NCBI GenBank assembly: GCA_963082875.1
Contig: OY720103.1
Location: 8,246,001-8,310,000 of the forward strand
Source of the DNA: Corella eumyota
Lineage: Eukaryota; Chordata; Ascidiacea; Phlebobranchia; Corellidae
Length of the DNA: 64,000 nucleotides
Direction: 5' to 3'
A model generated the notes under the pieces. That model was given only the letters and a program-made list of their open reading frames with translations. It had not been told where the DNA came from and did not search any database. Shown in pieces: positions 54,789 through 64,000 of this stretch. Each line of letters begins with the position of its first letter. The first letter of the stretch is position 1. The position numbers and the translations under genes were made by a program.

Positions 54789-54951
54789 ATTTTATAAGTT
54801 TTATAGCATATTAGAAAGTACTTTATGTAGAAGTCATTTTTTATCAAAATTTTTGAAAATTAATATATTTGATATAACTTCTAAGGGACGCAAGTCATTT
54901 ATTTTATTTTAAATATACACGGTTAATGATAAATGTGTTGGCTCACCACAT

Positions 54952-55055
54952 CACGTTGAGTACACCCCATCTCGTCCGATCTGGGAAGTTAAGCAACGTC
55001 GGGCCCGGTTAGTACTTGGATGGGTGACCGCCTGGGAATACCGGGTGTCGTAGGC
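54952..55055 (+). pseudogene. 5'-truncated 5S rRNA copy (J)
   Basis: J unit 54850-55116, directly after F rather than H. Confidence 0.87.
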
Positions 55056-55224
55056 ATTTTATAAGTTTTTTAGCATATTAGAAAGTACCTTATGTAGAAG
55101 TCATTTTTTATCAAAATTTTTGAAAATTAATATATTTGATATAACTGCTAAGGGACGCAAGTCATTTATTTTATTTTAAATATACACGGTTAATGATAAA
55201 TGTGTTGGCTCACCACATCACATT

Positions 55225-55342
55225 GCCTACGACCATACCACGTTGAGTACACCCCATCTCGTCCGATCTGGGAAGTTAAGCAACGTCGGGCCCGGTTAGT
55301 ACTTGGATGGGTGACCGCCTGGGAATACCGGGTGTCGTAGGC
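55225..55342 (+). rRNA. 5S rRNA, full length (E)
   Basis: E unit 55117-55403; consensus gene. Confidence 0.95.
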
Positions 55343-55505
55343 ATTTTATAAGTTTTATAGCATATTAGAAAGTACTTTATGTAGAAGTCATTTTTTATCA
55401 AAATTTTTGAAAATTAATATATTTGATATAACTTCTAAGGGACGCAAGTCATTTATTTTATTTTAAATATACACGGTTAATGATAAATGTGTTGGCTCAC
55501 CACAT

Positions 55506-55609
55506 CACGTTGAGTACACCCCATCTCGTCCGATCTGGGAAGTTAAGCAACGTCGGGCCCGGTTAGTACTTGGATGGGTGACCGCCTGGGAATACCGGGT
55601 GTCGTAGGC
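55506..55609 (+). pseudogene. 5'-truncated 5S rRNA copy (F)
   Basis: F unit 55404-55670. Confidence 0.87.
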
Positions 55610-55778
55610 ATTTTATAAGTTTTATAGCATATTAGAAAGTACTTTATGTAGAAGTCATTTTTTATCAAAATTTTTGAAAACTAATATATTTGATATAATT
55701 GCTAAGCGACGCAAGTCATTTATTTTATTTTAAATATACACGGTTAATGATAAATGTGTTGGCTCACCACATCACATT

Positions 55779-55896
55779 GCCTACGACCATACCACGTTGA
55801 GTACACCCCATCTCGTCCGATCTGGGAAGTTAAGCAACGTCGGGCCCGGTTAGTACTTGGATGGGTGACCGCCTGGGAATACCGGGTGTCGTAGGC
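55779..55896 (+). rRNA. 5S rRNA, full length (G)
   Basis: G unit 55671-55957; T3 first terminator run. Confidence 0.95.
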
Positions 55897-56059
55897 ATTT
55901 AATAAGTTTTATAGCATATTAGAAAGTACTTTATGTAGAAGTCATTTTTTATCAAAATTTTTGAAAACTAATATATTTGATATAATTGCTTAGCGACGCA
56001 AGTCATTTATTTTATTTTAAATATACACGGTTAATGATAAATGTGTTGGCTCACCACAT

Positions 56060-56163
56060 CACGTTGAGTACACCCCATCTCGTCCGATCTGGGAAGTTAA
56101 GCAACGTCGGGCCCGGTTAGTACTTGGATGGGTGACCGCCTGGGAATACCGGGTGTCGTAGGC
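56060..56163 (+). pseudogene. 5'-truncated 5S rRNA copy (H)
   Basis: H unit 55958-56224. Confidence 0.87.
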
Positions 56164-56327
56164 ATTTTATAAGTTTTATAGCATATTAGAAAGTACTTTA
56201 TGTAGAAGTCATTTTTTATCAAAATTTTTGAAAACTAATATATTTGATATAATTGCTAAGCGACGCAAGTCATTTATTTTATTTTAAATATACCTGGGTA
56301 ATGTTAAATGTGTTGGCACATCACATT

Positions 56328-56445
56328 GCCTACGACCATACCACGTTGAGTACACCCCATCTCGTCCGATCTGGGAAGTTAAGCAACGTCGGGCCCGGTT
56401 AGTACTTGGATGGGTGACCGCCTGGGAATACCGGGTGTCGTAGGC
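56328..56445 (+). rRNA. 5S rRNA, full length (type R, recombinant)
   Basis: K/C/G-type front (GCTAAGCG) joined to the D' spacer (ACCTGGGTAATG) and D' tail; the switch lies in the shared spacer core. Consensus gene, 282-bp unit. R occurs three times, each time after H and before F. Confidence 0.94.
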
Positions 56446-56608
56446 ATTTTATAAGTTTTATAGCATATTAGAAAGTACTTTATGTAGAAGTCATTTTTTA
56501 TCAAAATTTTTGAAAATTAATATATTTGATATAACTTCTAAGGGACGCAAGTCATTTATTTTATTTTAAATATACACGGTTAATGATAAATGTGTTGGCT
56601 CACCACAT

Positions 56609-56712
56609 CACGTTGAGTACACCCCATCTCGTCCGATCTGGGAAGTTAAGCAACGTCGGGCCCGGTTAGTACTTGGATGGGTGACCGCCTGGGAATACCG
56701 GGTGTCGTAGGC
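56609..56712 (+). pseudogene. 5'-truncated 5S rRNA copy (F)
   Basis: F unit 56507-56773. Confidence 0.87.
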
Positions 56713-56881
56713 ATTTTATAAGTTTTATAGCATATTAGAAAGTACTTTATGTAGAAGTCATTTTTTATCAAAATTTTTGAAAACTAATATATTTGATATA
56801 ATTGCTAAGCGACGCAAGTCATTTATTTTATTTTAAATATACACGGTTAATGATAAATGTGTTGGCTCACCACATCACATT

Positions 56882-56999
56882 GCCTACGACCATACCACGT
56901 TGAGTACACCCCATCTCGTCCGATCTGGGAAGTTAAGCAACGTCGGGCCCGGTTAGTACTTGGATGGGTGACCGCCTGGGAATACCGGGTGTCGTAGGC
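56882..56999 (+). rRNA. 5S rRNA, full length (G)
   Basis: G unit 56774-57060; T3 first terminator run. Confidence 0.95.
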
Positions 57000-57162
57000 A
57001 TTTAATAAGTTTTATAGCATATTAGAAAGTACTTTATGTAGAAGTCATTTTTTATCAAAATTTTTGAAAACTAATATATTTGATATAATTGCTTAGCGAC
57101 GCAAGTCATTTATTTTATTTTAAATATACACGGTTAATGATAAATGTGTTGGCTCACCACAT

Positions 57163-57266
57163 CACGTTGAGTACACCCCATCTCGTCCGATCTGGGAAGT
57201 TAAGCAACGTCGGGCCCGGTTAGTACTTGGATGGGTGACCGCCTGGGAATACCGGGTGTCGTAGGC
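57163..57266 (+). pseudogene. 5'-truncated 5S rRNA copy (H)
   Basis: H unit 57061-57327. Confidence 0.87.
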
Positions 57267-57429
57267 ATTTTATAAGTTTTATAGCATATTAGAAAGTACT
57301 TTATGTAGAAGTCATTTTTTATCAAAATTTTTGAAAATTAATATATTTGATATAACTTCTAAGGGACGCAAGTCATTTATTTTATTTTAAATATACACGG
57401 TTAATGATAAATGTGTTGGCTCACCACAT

Positions 57430-57533
57430 CACGTTGAGTACACCCCATCTCGTCCGATCTGGGAAGTTAAGCAACGTCGGGCCCGGTTAGTACTTGGATG
57501 GGTGACCGCCTGGGAATACCGGGTGTCGTAGGC
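57430..57533 (+). pseudogene. 5'-truncated 5S rRNA copy (J)
   Basis: J unit 57328-57594. Confidence 0.87.
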
Positions 57534-57702
57534 ATTTTATAAGTTTTTTAGCATATTAGAAAGTACCTTATGTAGAAGTCATTTTTTATCAAAATTTTTG
57601 AAAATTAATATATTTGATATAACTGCTAAGGGACGCAAGTCATTTATTTTATTTTAAATATACACGGTTAATGATAAATGTGTTGGCTCACCACATCACA
57701 TT

Positions 57703-57820
57703 GCCTACGACCATACCACGTTGAGTACACCCCATCTCGTCCGATCTGGGAAGTTAAGCAACGTCGGGCCCGGTTAGTACTTGGATGGGTGACCGCCTGG
57801 GAATACCGGGTGTCGTAGGC
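57703..57820 (+). rRNA. 5S rRNA, full length (E)
   Basis: E unit 57595-57881; consensus gene. Confidence 0.95.
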
Positions 57821-57983
57821 ATTTTATAAGTTTTATAGCATATTAGAAAGTACTTTATGTAGAAGTCATTTTTTATCAAAATTTTTGAAAATTAATATAT
57901 TTGATATAACTTCTAAGGGACGCAAGTCATTTATTTTATTTTAAATATACACGGTTAATGATAAATGTGTTGGCTCACCACAT

Positions 57984-58087
57984 CACGTTGAGTACACCCC
58001 ATCTCGTCCGATCTGGGAAGTTAAGCAACGTCGGGCCCGGTTAGTACTTGGATGGGTGACCGCCTGGGAATACCGGGTGTCGTAGGC
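57984..58087 (+). pseudogene. 5'-truncated 5S rRNA copy (F)
   Basis: First of an F-F doublet. Confidence 0.87.
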
Positions 58088-58250
58088 ATTTTATAAGTTT
58101 TATAGCATATTAGAAAGTACTTTATGTAGAAGTCATTTTTTATCAAAATTTTTGAAAATTAATATATTTGATATAACTTCTAAGGGACGCAAGTCATTTA
58201 TTTTATTTTAAATATACACGGTTAATGATAAATGTGTTGGCTCACCACAT

Positions 58251-58354
58251 CACGTTGAGTACACCCCATCTCGTCCGATCTGGGAAGTTAAGCAACGTCG
58301 GGCCCGGTTAGTACTTGGATGGGTGACCGCCTGGGAATACCGGGTGTCGTAGGC
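58251..58354 (+). pseudogene. 5'-truncated 5S rRNA copy (F)
   Basis: Second of the F-F doublet. Confidence 0.87.
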
Positions 58355-58523
58355 ATTTTATAAGTTTTATAGCATATTAGAAAGTACTTTATGTAGAAGT
58401 CATTTTTTATCAAAATTTTTGAAAACTAATATATTTGATATAATTGCTAAGCGACGCAAGTCATTTATTTTATTTTAAATATACACGGTTAATGATAAAT
58501 GTGTTGGCTCACCACATCACATT

Positions 58524-58641
58524 GCCTACGACCATACCACGTTGAGTACACCCCATCTCGTCCGATCTGGGAAGTTAAGCAACGTCGGGCCCGGTTAGTA
58601 CTTGGATGGGTGACCGCCTGGGAATACCGGGTGTCGTAGGC
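58524..58641 (+). rRNA. 5S rRNA, full length (G)
   Basis: G unit 58416-58702; T3 first terminator run. Confidence 0.95.
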
Positions 58642-58804
58642 ATTTAATAAGTTTTATAGCATATTAGAAAGTACTTTATGTAGAAGTCATTTTTTATCAA
58701 AATTTTTGAAAACTAATATATTTGATATAATTGCTTAGCGACGCAAGTCATTTATTTTATTTTAAATATACACGGTTAATGATAAATGTGTTGGCTCACC
58801 ACAT

Positions 58805-58908
58805 CACGTTGAGTACACCCCATCTCGTCCGATCTGGGAAGTTAAGCAACGTCGGGCCCGGTTAGTACTTGGATGGGTGACCGCCTGGGAATACCGGGTG
58901 TCGTAGGC
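58805..58908 (+). pseudogene. 5'-truncated 5S rRNA copy (H)
   Basis: H unit 58703-58969. Confidence 0.87.
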
Positions 58909-59072
58909 ATTTTATAAGTTTTATAGCATATTAGAAAGTACTTTATGTAGAAGTCATTTTTTATCAAAATTTTTGAAAACTAATATATTTGATATAATTG
59001 CTAAGCGACGCAAGTCATTTATTTTATTTTAAATATACCTGGGTAATGTTAAATGTGTTGGCACATCACATT

Positions 59073-59190
59073 GCCTACGACCATACCACGTTGAGTACAC
59101 CCCATCTCGTCCGATCTGGGAAGTTAAGCAACGTCGGGCCCGGTTAGTACTTGGATGGGTGACCGCCTGGGAATACCGGGTGTCGTAGGC
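59073..59190 (+). rRNA. 5S rRNA, full length (R)
   Basis: R unit 58970-59251; consensus gene. Confidence 0.94.
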
Positions 59191-59353
59191 ATTTTATAAG
59201 TTTTATAGCATATTAGAAAGTACTTTATGTAGAAGTCATTTTTTATCAAAATTTTTGAAAATTAATATATTTGATATAACTTCTAAGGGACGCAAGTCAT
59301 TTATTTTATTTTAAATATACACGGTTAATGATAAATGTGTTGGCTCACCACAT

Positions 59354-59457
59354 CACGTTGAGTACACCCCATCTCGTCCGATCTGGGAAGTTAAGCAACG
59401 TCGGGCCCGGTTAGTACTTGGATGGGTGACCGCCTGGGAATACCGGGTGTCGTAGGC
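59354..59457 (+). pseudogene. 5'-truncated 5S rRNA copy (F)
   Basis: F unit 59252-59518. Confidence 0.87.
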
Positions 59458-59626
59458 ATTTTATAAGTTTTATAGCATATTAGAAAGTACTTTATGTAGA
59501 AGTCATTTTTTATCAAAATTTTTGAAAACTAATATATTTGATATAATTGCTAAGCGACGCAAGTCATTTATTTTATTTTAAATATACACGGTTAATGATA
59601 AATGTGTTGGCTCACCACATCACATT

Positions 59627-59744
59627 GCCTACGACCATACCACGTTGAGTACACCCCATCTCGTCCGATCTGGGAAGTTAAGCAACGTCGGGCCCGGTTA
59701 GTACTTGGATGGGTGACCGCCTGGGAATACCGGGTGTCGTAGGC
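59627..59744 (+). rRNA. 5S rRNA, full length (G)
   Basis: G unit 59519-59805; T3 first terminator run. Confidence 0.95.
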
Positions 59745-59907
59745 ATTTAATAAGTTTTATAGCATATTAGAAAGTACTTTATGTAGAAGTCATTTTTTAT
59801 CAAAATTTTTGAAAACTAATATATTTGATATAATTGCTTAGCGACGCAAGTCATTTATTTTATTTTAAATATACACGGTTAATGATAAATGTGTTGGCTC
59901 ACCACAT

Positions 59908-60011
59908 CACGTTGAGTACACCCCATCTCGTCCGATCTGGGAAGTTAAGCAACGTCGGGCCCGGTTAGTACTTGGATGGGTGACCGCCTGGGAATACCGG
60001 GTGTCGTAGGC
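59908..60011 (+). pseudogene. 5'-truncated 5S rRNA copy (H)
   Basis: H unit 59806-60072. Confidence 0.87.
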
Positions 60012-60180
60012 ATTTTATAAGTTTTATAGCATATTAGAAAGTACTTTATGTAGAAGTCATTTTTTATCAAAATTTTTGAAAACTAATATATTTGATATAA
60101 TTGCTAAGCGACGCAAGTCATTTATTTTATTTTAAATATACACGGTTAATGATAAATGTGTTGGCTCACCACATCACATT

Positions 60181-60298
60181 GCCTACGACCATACCACGTT
60201 GAGTACACCCCATCTCGTCCGATCTGGGAAGTTAAGCAACGTCGGGCCCGGTTAGTACTTGGATGGGTGACCGCCTGGGAATACCGGGTGTCGTAGGC
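60181..60298 (+). rRNA. 5S rRNA, full length (C)
   Basis: C unit 60073-60358; consensus gene. Confidence 0.95.
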
Positions 60299-60461
60299 AT
60301 TTTATAAGTTTTTTAGCATATTAGAAAGTACCTTATGTATAAGTCATTTTTATAGAAATTTTTGAAAATTAATATATTTGATATAATTGCTAGGCGACGC
60401 AAGTCATTTATTTTATTTTAAATATACACGTTCAATGATAAATGTGTTGGCACATCACATT

Positions 60462-60579
60462 GCCTACGACCATACCACGTTGAGTACACCCCATCTCGTC
60501 CGATCTGGGAAGTTAAGCAACGTCGGGCCCGGTTAGTACTTGGATGGGTGACCGCCTGGGAATACCGGGTGTCGTAGGC
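60462..60579 (+). rRNA. 5S rRNA, full length (D)
   Basis: D unit 60359-60640; consensus gene. Confidence 0.95.
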
Positions 60580-60748
60580 ATTTTATAAGTTTTTTAGCAT
60601 ATTAGAAAGTACCTTATGTAGAAGTCATTTTTTATCAAAATTTTTGAAAATTAATATATTTGATATAACTGCTAAGGGACGCAAGTCATTTATTTTATTT
60701 TAAATATACACGGTTAATGATAAATGTGTTGGCTCACCACATCACATT

Positions 60749-60866
60749 GCCTACGACCATACCACGTTGAGTACACCCCATCTCGTCCGATCTGGGAAGT
60801 TAAGCAACGTCGGGCCCGGTTAGTACTTGGATGGGTGACCGCCTGGGAATACCGGGTGTCGTAGGC
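60749..60866 (+). rRNA. 5S rRNA, full length (E)
   Basis: E unit 60641-60927; consensus gene. Confidence 0.95.
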
Positions 60867-61029
60867 ATTTTATAAGTTTTATAGCATATTAGAAAGTACT
60901 TTATGTAGAAGTCATTTTTTATCAAAATTTTTGAAAATTAATATATTTGATATAACTTCTAAGGGACGCAAGTCATTTATTTTATTTTAAATATACACGG
61001 TTAATGATAAATGTGTTGGCTCACCACAT

Positions 61030-61133
61030 CACGTTGAGTACACCCCATCTCGTCCGATCTGGGAAGTTAAGCAACGTCGGGCCCGGTTAGTACTTGGATG
61101 GGTGACCGCCTGGGAATACCGGGTGTCGTAGGC
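61030..61133 (+). pseudogene. 5'-truncated 5S rRNA copy (F)
   Basis: F unit 60928-61194. Confidence 0.87.
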
Positions 61134-61302
61134 ATTTTATAAGTTTTATAGCATATTAGAAAGTACTTTATGTAGAAGTCATTTTTTATCAAAATTTTTG
61201 AAAACTAATATATTTGATATAATTGCTAAGCGACGCAAGTCATTTATTTTATTTTAAATATACACGGTTAATGATAAATGTGTTGGCTCACCACATCACA
61301 TT

Positions 61303-61420
61303 GCCTACGACCATACCACGTTGAGTACACCCCATCTCGTCCGATCTGGGAAGTTAAGCAACGTCGGGCCCGGTTAGTACTTGGATGGGTGACCGCCTGG
61401 GAATACCGGGTGTCGTAGGC
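61303..61420 (+). rRNA. 5S rRNA, full length (G)
   Basis: G unit 61195-61481; T3 first terminator run. Confidence 0.95.
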
Positions 61421-61583
61421 ATTTAATAAGTTTTATAGCATATTAGAAAGTACTTTATGTAGAAGTCATTTTTTATCAAAATTTTTGAAAACTAATATAT
61501 TTGATATAATTGCTTAGCGACGCAAGTCATTTATTTTATTTTAAATATACACGGTTAATGATAAATGTGTTGGCTCACCACAT

Positions 61584-61687
61584 CACGTTGAGTACACCCC
61601 ATCTCGTCCGATCTGGGAAGTTAAGCAACGTCGGGCCCGGTTAGTACTTGGATGGGTGACCGCCTGGGAATACCGGGTGTCGTAGGC
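61584..61687 (+). pseudogene. 5'-truncated 5S rRNA copy (H)
   Basis: H unit 61482-61748. Confidence 0.87.
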
Positions 61688-61851
61688 ATTTTATAAGTTT
61701 TATAGCATATTAGAAAGTACTTTATGTAGAAGTCATTTTTTATCAAAATTTTTGAAAACTAATATATTTGATATAATTGCTAAGCGACGCAAGTCATTTA
61801 TTTTATTTTAAATATACCTGGGTAATGTTAAATGTGTTGGCACATCACATT

Positions 61852-61969
61852 GCCTACGACCATACCACGTTGAGTACACCCCATCTCGTCCGATCTGGGA
61901 AGTTAAGCAACGTCGGGCCCGGTTAGTACTTGGATGGGTGACCGCCTGGGAATACCGGGTGTCGTAGGC
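61852..61969 (+). rRNA. 5S rRNA, full length (R)
   Basis: R unit 61749-62030; consensus gene. Confidence 0.94.
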
Positions 61970-62132
61970 ATTTTATAAGTTTTATAGCATATTAGAAAGT
62001 ACTTTATGTAGAAGTCATTTTTTATCAAAATTTTTGAAAATTAATATATTTGATATAACTTCTAAGGGACGCAAGTCATTTATTTTATTTTAAATATACA
62101 CGGTTAATGATAAATGTGTTGGCTCACCACAT

Positions 62133-62236
62133 CACGTTGAGTACACCCCATCTCGTCCGATCTGGGAAGTTAAGCAACGTCGGGCCCGGTTAGTACTTGG
62201 ATGGGTGACCGCCTGGGAATACCGGGTGTCGTAGGC
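62133..62236 (+). pseudogene. 5'-truncated 5S rRNA copy (F)
   Basis: F unit 62031-62297. Confidence 0.87.
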
Positions 62237-62405
62237 ATTTTATAAGTTTTATAGCATATTAGAAAGTACTTTATGTAGAAGTCATTTTTTATCAAAATTT
62301 TTGAAAACTAATATATTTGATATAATTGCTAAGCGACGCAAGTCATTTATTTTATTTTAAATATACACGGTTAATGATAAATGTGTTGGCTCACCACATC
62401 ACATT

Positions 62406-62523
62406 GCCTACGACCATACCACGTTGAGTACACCCCATCTCGTCCGATCTGGGAAGTTAAGCAACGTCGGGCCCGGTTAGTACTTGGATGGGTGACCGCC
62501 TGGGAATACCGGGTGTCGTAGGC
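62406..62523 (+). rRNA. 5S rRNA, full length (G)
   Basis: G unit 62298-62584; T3 first terminator run. Confidence 0.95.
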
Positions 62524-62686
62524 ATTTAATAAGTTTTATAGCATATTAGAAAGTACTTTATGTAGAAGTCATTTTTTATCAAAATTTTTGAAAACTAATA
62601 TATTTGATATAATTGCTTAGCGACGCAAGTCATTTATTTTATTTTAAATATACACGGTTAATGATAAATGTGTTGGCTCACCACAT

Positions 62687-62790
62687 CACGTTGAGTACAC
62701 CCCATCTCGTCCGATCTGGGAAGTTAAGCAACGTCGGGCCCGGTTAGTACTTGGATGGGTGACCGCCTGGGAATACCGGGTGTCGTAGGC
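62687..62790 (+). pseudogene. 5'-truncated 5S rRNA copy (H)
   Basis: H unit 62585-62851. Confidence 0.87.
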
Positions 62791-62953
62791 ATTTTATAAG
62801 TTTTATAGCATATTAGAAAGTACTTTATGTAGAAGTCATTTTTTATCAAAATTTTTGAAAATTAATATATTTGATATAACTTCTAAGGGACGCAAGTCAT
62901 TTATTTTATTTTAAATATACACGGTTAATGATAAATGTGTTGGCTCACCACAT

Positions 62954-63057
62954 CACGTTGAGTACACCCCATCTCGTCCGATCTGGGAAGTTAAGCAACG
63001 TCGGGCCCGGTTAGTACTTGGATGGGTGACCGCCTGGGAATACCGGGTGTCGTAGGC
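62954..63057 (+). pseudogene. 5'-truncated 5S rRNA copy (J)
   Basis: J unit 62852-63118. Confidence 0.87.
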
Positions 63058-63226
63058 ATTTTATAAGTTTTTTAGCATATTAGAAAGTACCTTATGTAGA
63101 AGTCATTTTTTATCAAAATTTTTGAAAATTAATATATTTGATATAACTGCTAAGGGACGCAAGTCATTTATTTTATTTTAAATATACACGGTTAATGATA
63201 AATGTGTTGGCTCACCACATCACATT

Positions 63227-63344
63227 GCCTACGACCATACCACGTTGAGTACACCCCATCTCGTCCGATCTGGGAAGTTAAGCAACGTCGGGCCCGGTTA
63301 GTACTTGGATGGGTGACCGCCTGGGAATACCGGGTGTCGTAGGC
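63227..63344 (+). rRNA. 5S rRNA, full length (E)
   Basis: E unit 63119-63405; last full-length gene in the window. Confidence 0.95.
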
Positions 63345-63507
63345 ATTTTATAAGTTTTATAGCATATTAGAAAGTACTTTATGTAGAAGTCATTTTTTAT
63401 CAAAATTTTTGAAAATTAATATATTTGATATAACTTCTAAGGGACGCAAGTCATTTATTTTATTTTAAATATACACGGTTAATGATAAATGTGTTGGCTC
63501 ACCACAT

Positions 63508-63611
63508 CACGTTGAGTACACCCCATCTCGTCCGATCTGGGAAGTTAAGCAACGTCGGGCCCGGTTAGTACTTGGATGGGTGACCGCCTGGGAATACCGG
63601 GTGTCGTAGGC
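63508..63611 (+). pseudogene. 5'-truncated 5S rRNA copy (F)
   Basis: First of an F-F doublet. Confidence 0.87.
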
Positions 63612-63774
63612 ATTTTATAAGTTTTATAGCATATTAGAAAGTACTTTATGTAGAAGTCATTTTTTATCAAAATTTTTGAAAATTAATATATTTGATATAA
63701 CTTCTAAGGGACGCAAGTCATTTATTTTATTTTAAATATACACGGTTAATGATAAATGTGTTGGCTCACCACAT

Positions 63775-63878
63775 CACGTTGAGTACACCCCATCTCGTCC
63801 GATCTGGGAAGTTAAGCAACGTCGGGCCCGGTTAGTACTTGGATGGGTGACCGCCTGGGAATACCGGGTGTCGTAGGC
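63775..63878 (+). pseudogene. 5'-truncated 5S rRNA copy (F)
   Basis: Second of the F-F doublet. Confidence 0.87.
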
Positions 63879-63939
63879 ATTTTATAAGTTTTATAGCATA
63901 TTAGAAAGTACTTTATGTAGAAGTCATTTTTTATCAAAA

Positions 63940-64000
63940 TTTTTGAAAACTAATATATTTGATATAATTGCTAAGCGACGCAAGTCATTTATTTTATTTT
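63940..64000 (+). repeat. Partial 5S unit cut by the window edge
   Basis: Front of a C/G-type spacer (GCTAAGCG), which elsewhere always precedes a full-length gene. The gene itself lies beyond the window. Confidence 0.85.

Larger units (their letters stand above)
51484..54849 (+). repeat. Three tandem 1,122-bp repeats C-D-E-F
   Basis: Copies are 51484-52605, 52606-53727 and 53728-54849. Each has three full genes followed by one truncated copy. The F unit of the first repeat carries G106C; the other two do not. Confidence 0.9.
56225..58415 (+). repeat. 2,191-bp repeat R-F-G-H-J-E-F-F, copy 1
   Basis: Eight units with the same order and total length as 61749-63939. A shorter R-F-G-H piece also occurs at 58970-60072. 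Confidence 0.88.
61749..63939 (+). repeat. 2,191-bp repeat R-F-G-H-J-E-F-F, copy 2
   Basis: Repeats 56225-58415 at an offset of 5,524 bp, ending just before the partial unit at the window edge. Confidence 0.88.
1..64000 (+). repeat. Tandem 5S rDNA array (whole window)
   Basis: The window consists of 230 complete head-to-tail units plus a partial one, all in the same orientation. Each unit has an AT-rich 5' spacer beginning TTTTTGAAA, a conserved spacer core, a 5S gene (full or 5'-truncated) and a T-rich 3' spacer. Unit lengths are 287, 286, 282, 267 and 266 bp. Units differ by only a few diagnostic bases, which is the expected result of concerted evolution by unequal crossing over and gene conversion. 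No boundary with non-5S DNA is visible, so the true array is longer than 64 kb. Confidence 0.98.

Noticed and set aside
1-64000. CRISPR-like array of repeats and spacers
   Set aside because: The repeat part is a 5S gene and the spacers are near-identical, AT-rich and homologous to each other.
1-64000. Mobile element or non-5S gene (histone, snRNA, tRNA) linked to the 5S units
   Set aside because: Every unit from 1 to 64000 was followed and its length accounted for; no insertion was found apart from the N run.
1-64000. A new defence, transfer or other protein-based system
   Set aside because: There are no credible protein-coding genes in the window. What is unusual is the structure and evolution of the 5S array.

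Overview
The whole window is one uninterrupted, head-to-tail tandem array of 5S ribosomal RNA gene units, all on the + strand. No protein-coding gene, transposable element, tRNA or other gene family is inserted anywhere, and neither edge of the array is reached. The 5S sequence is eukaryotic and metazoan in character: a 118-nt helix-closed gene with the standard 5S helices, an internal RNA polymerase III promoter and T-run terminators. The AT-rich spacers and tandem 5S-only organisation suggest an invertebrate animal genome. I could not name the species.

I split the array at the spacer motif TTTTTGAAA and found 230 complete units plus a partial one at the right edge. 125 units carry a full-length gene. 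105 carry a copy lacking a fixed 20-bp piece that covers the last 3 bp before the gene and its first 17 nt. Typical units are 287 bp (full) and 267 bp (truncated); subtypes are 286, 282 and 266 bp. Spacers are about 150-170 bp, so no gene-free stretch exceeds 300 bp except the 200-N gap at 43639-43838.

Units fall into recurring types, labelled here by spacer and gene form. Full: C, D, E, G, K, L, M, N, O, P, R. Truncated: A, A', B, F, H, I, J, Q. They are ordered in higher-order repeats rather than at random. Layout: 1-8292, A-B-C-D-E-F-G-H-based blocks with a 2,477-bp period at the start; 8006-17413, a long segment that recurs at 38825-47597 (with the N gap inside the second copy); 17414-18561, a tandem L-M dimer whose genes carry 3'-end changes; 20520-27728, a 7,209-bp segment repeated at 31062-38270; 47598-51483, two 1,943-bp repeats; 51484-54849, three 1,122-bp C-D-E-F repeats; 55-64 kb, blocks built on R-F-G-H with a 2,191-bp segment repeated at 56225 and 61749.

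The full-length genes would supply 5S rRNA to the large ribosomal subunit. The truncated copies keep the internal promoter and terminators but lack the 5' strand of helix I, so they should not make normal 5S rRNA. They have been amplified and homogenised almost as much as the intact genes. Unit boundaries were read by hand and checked against spacer anchors throughout. Single-base variants are listed where I noticed them; the list may not be exhaustive. In the gene entries, gene position 1 is the first G of GCCTACG.
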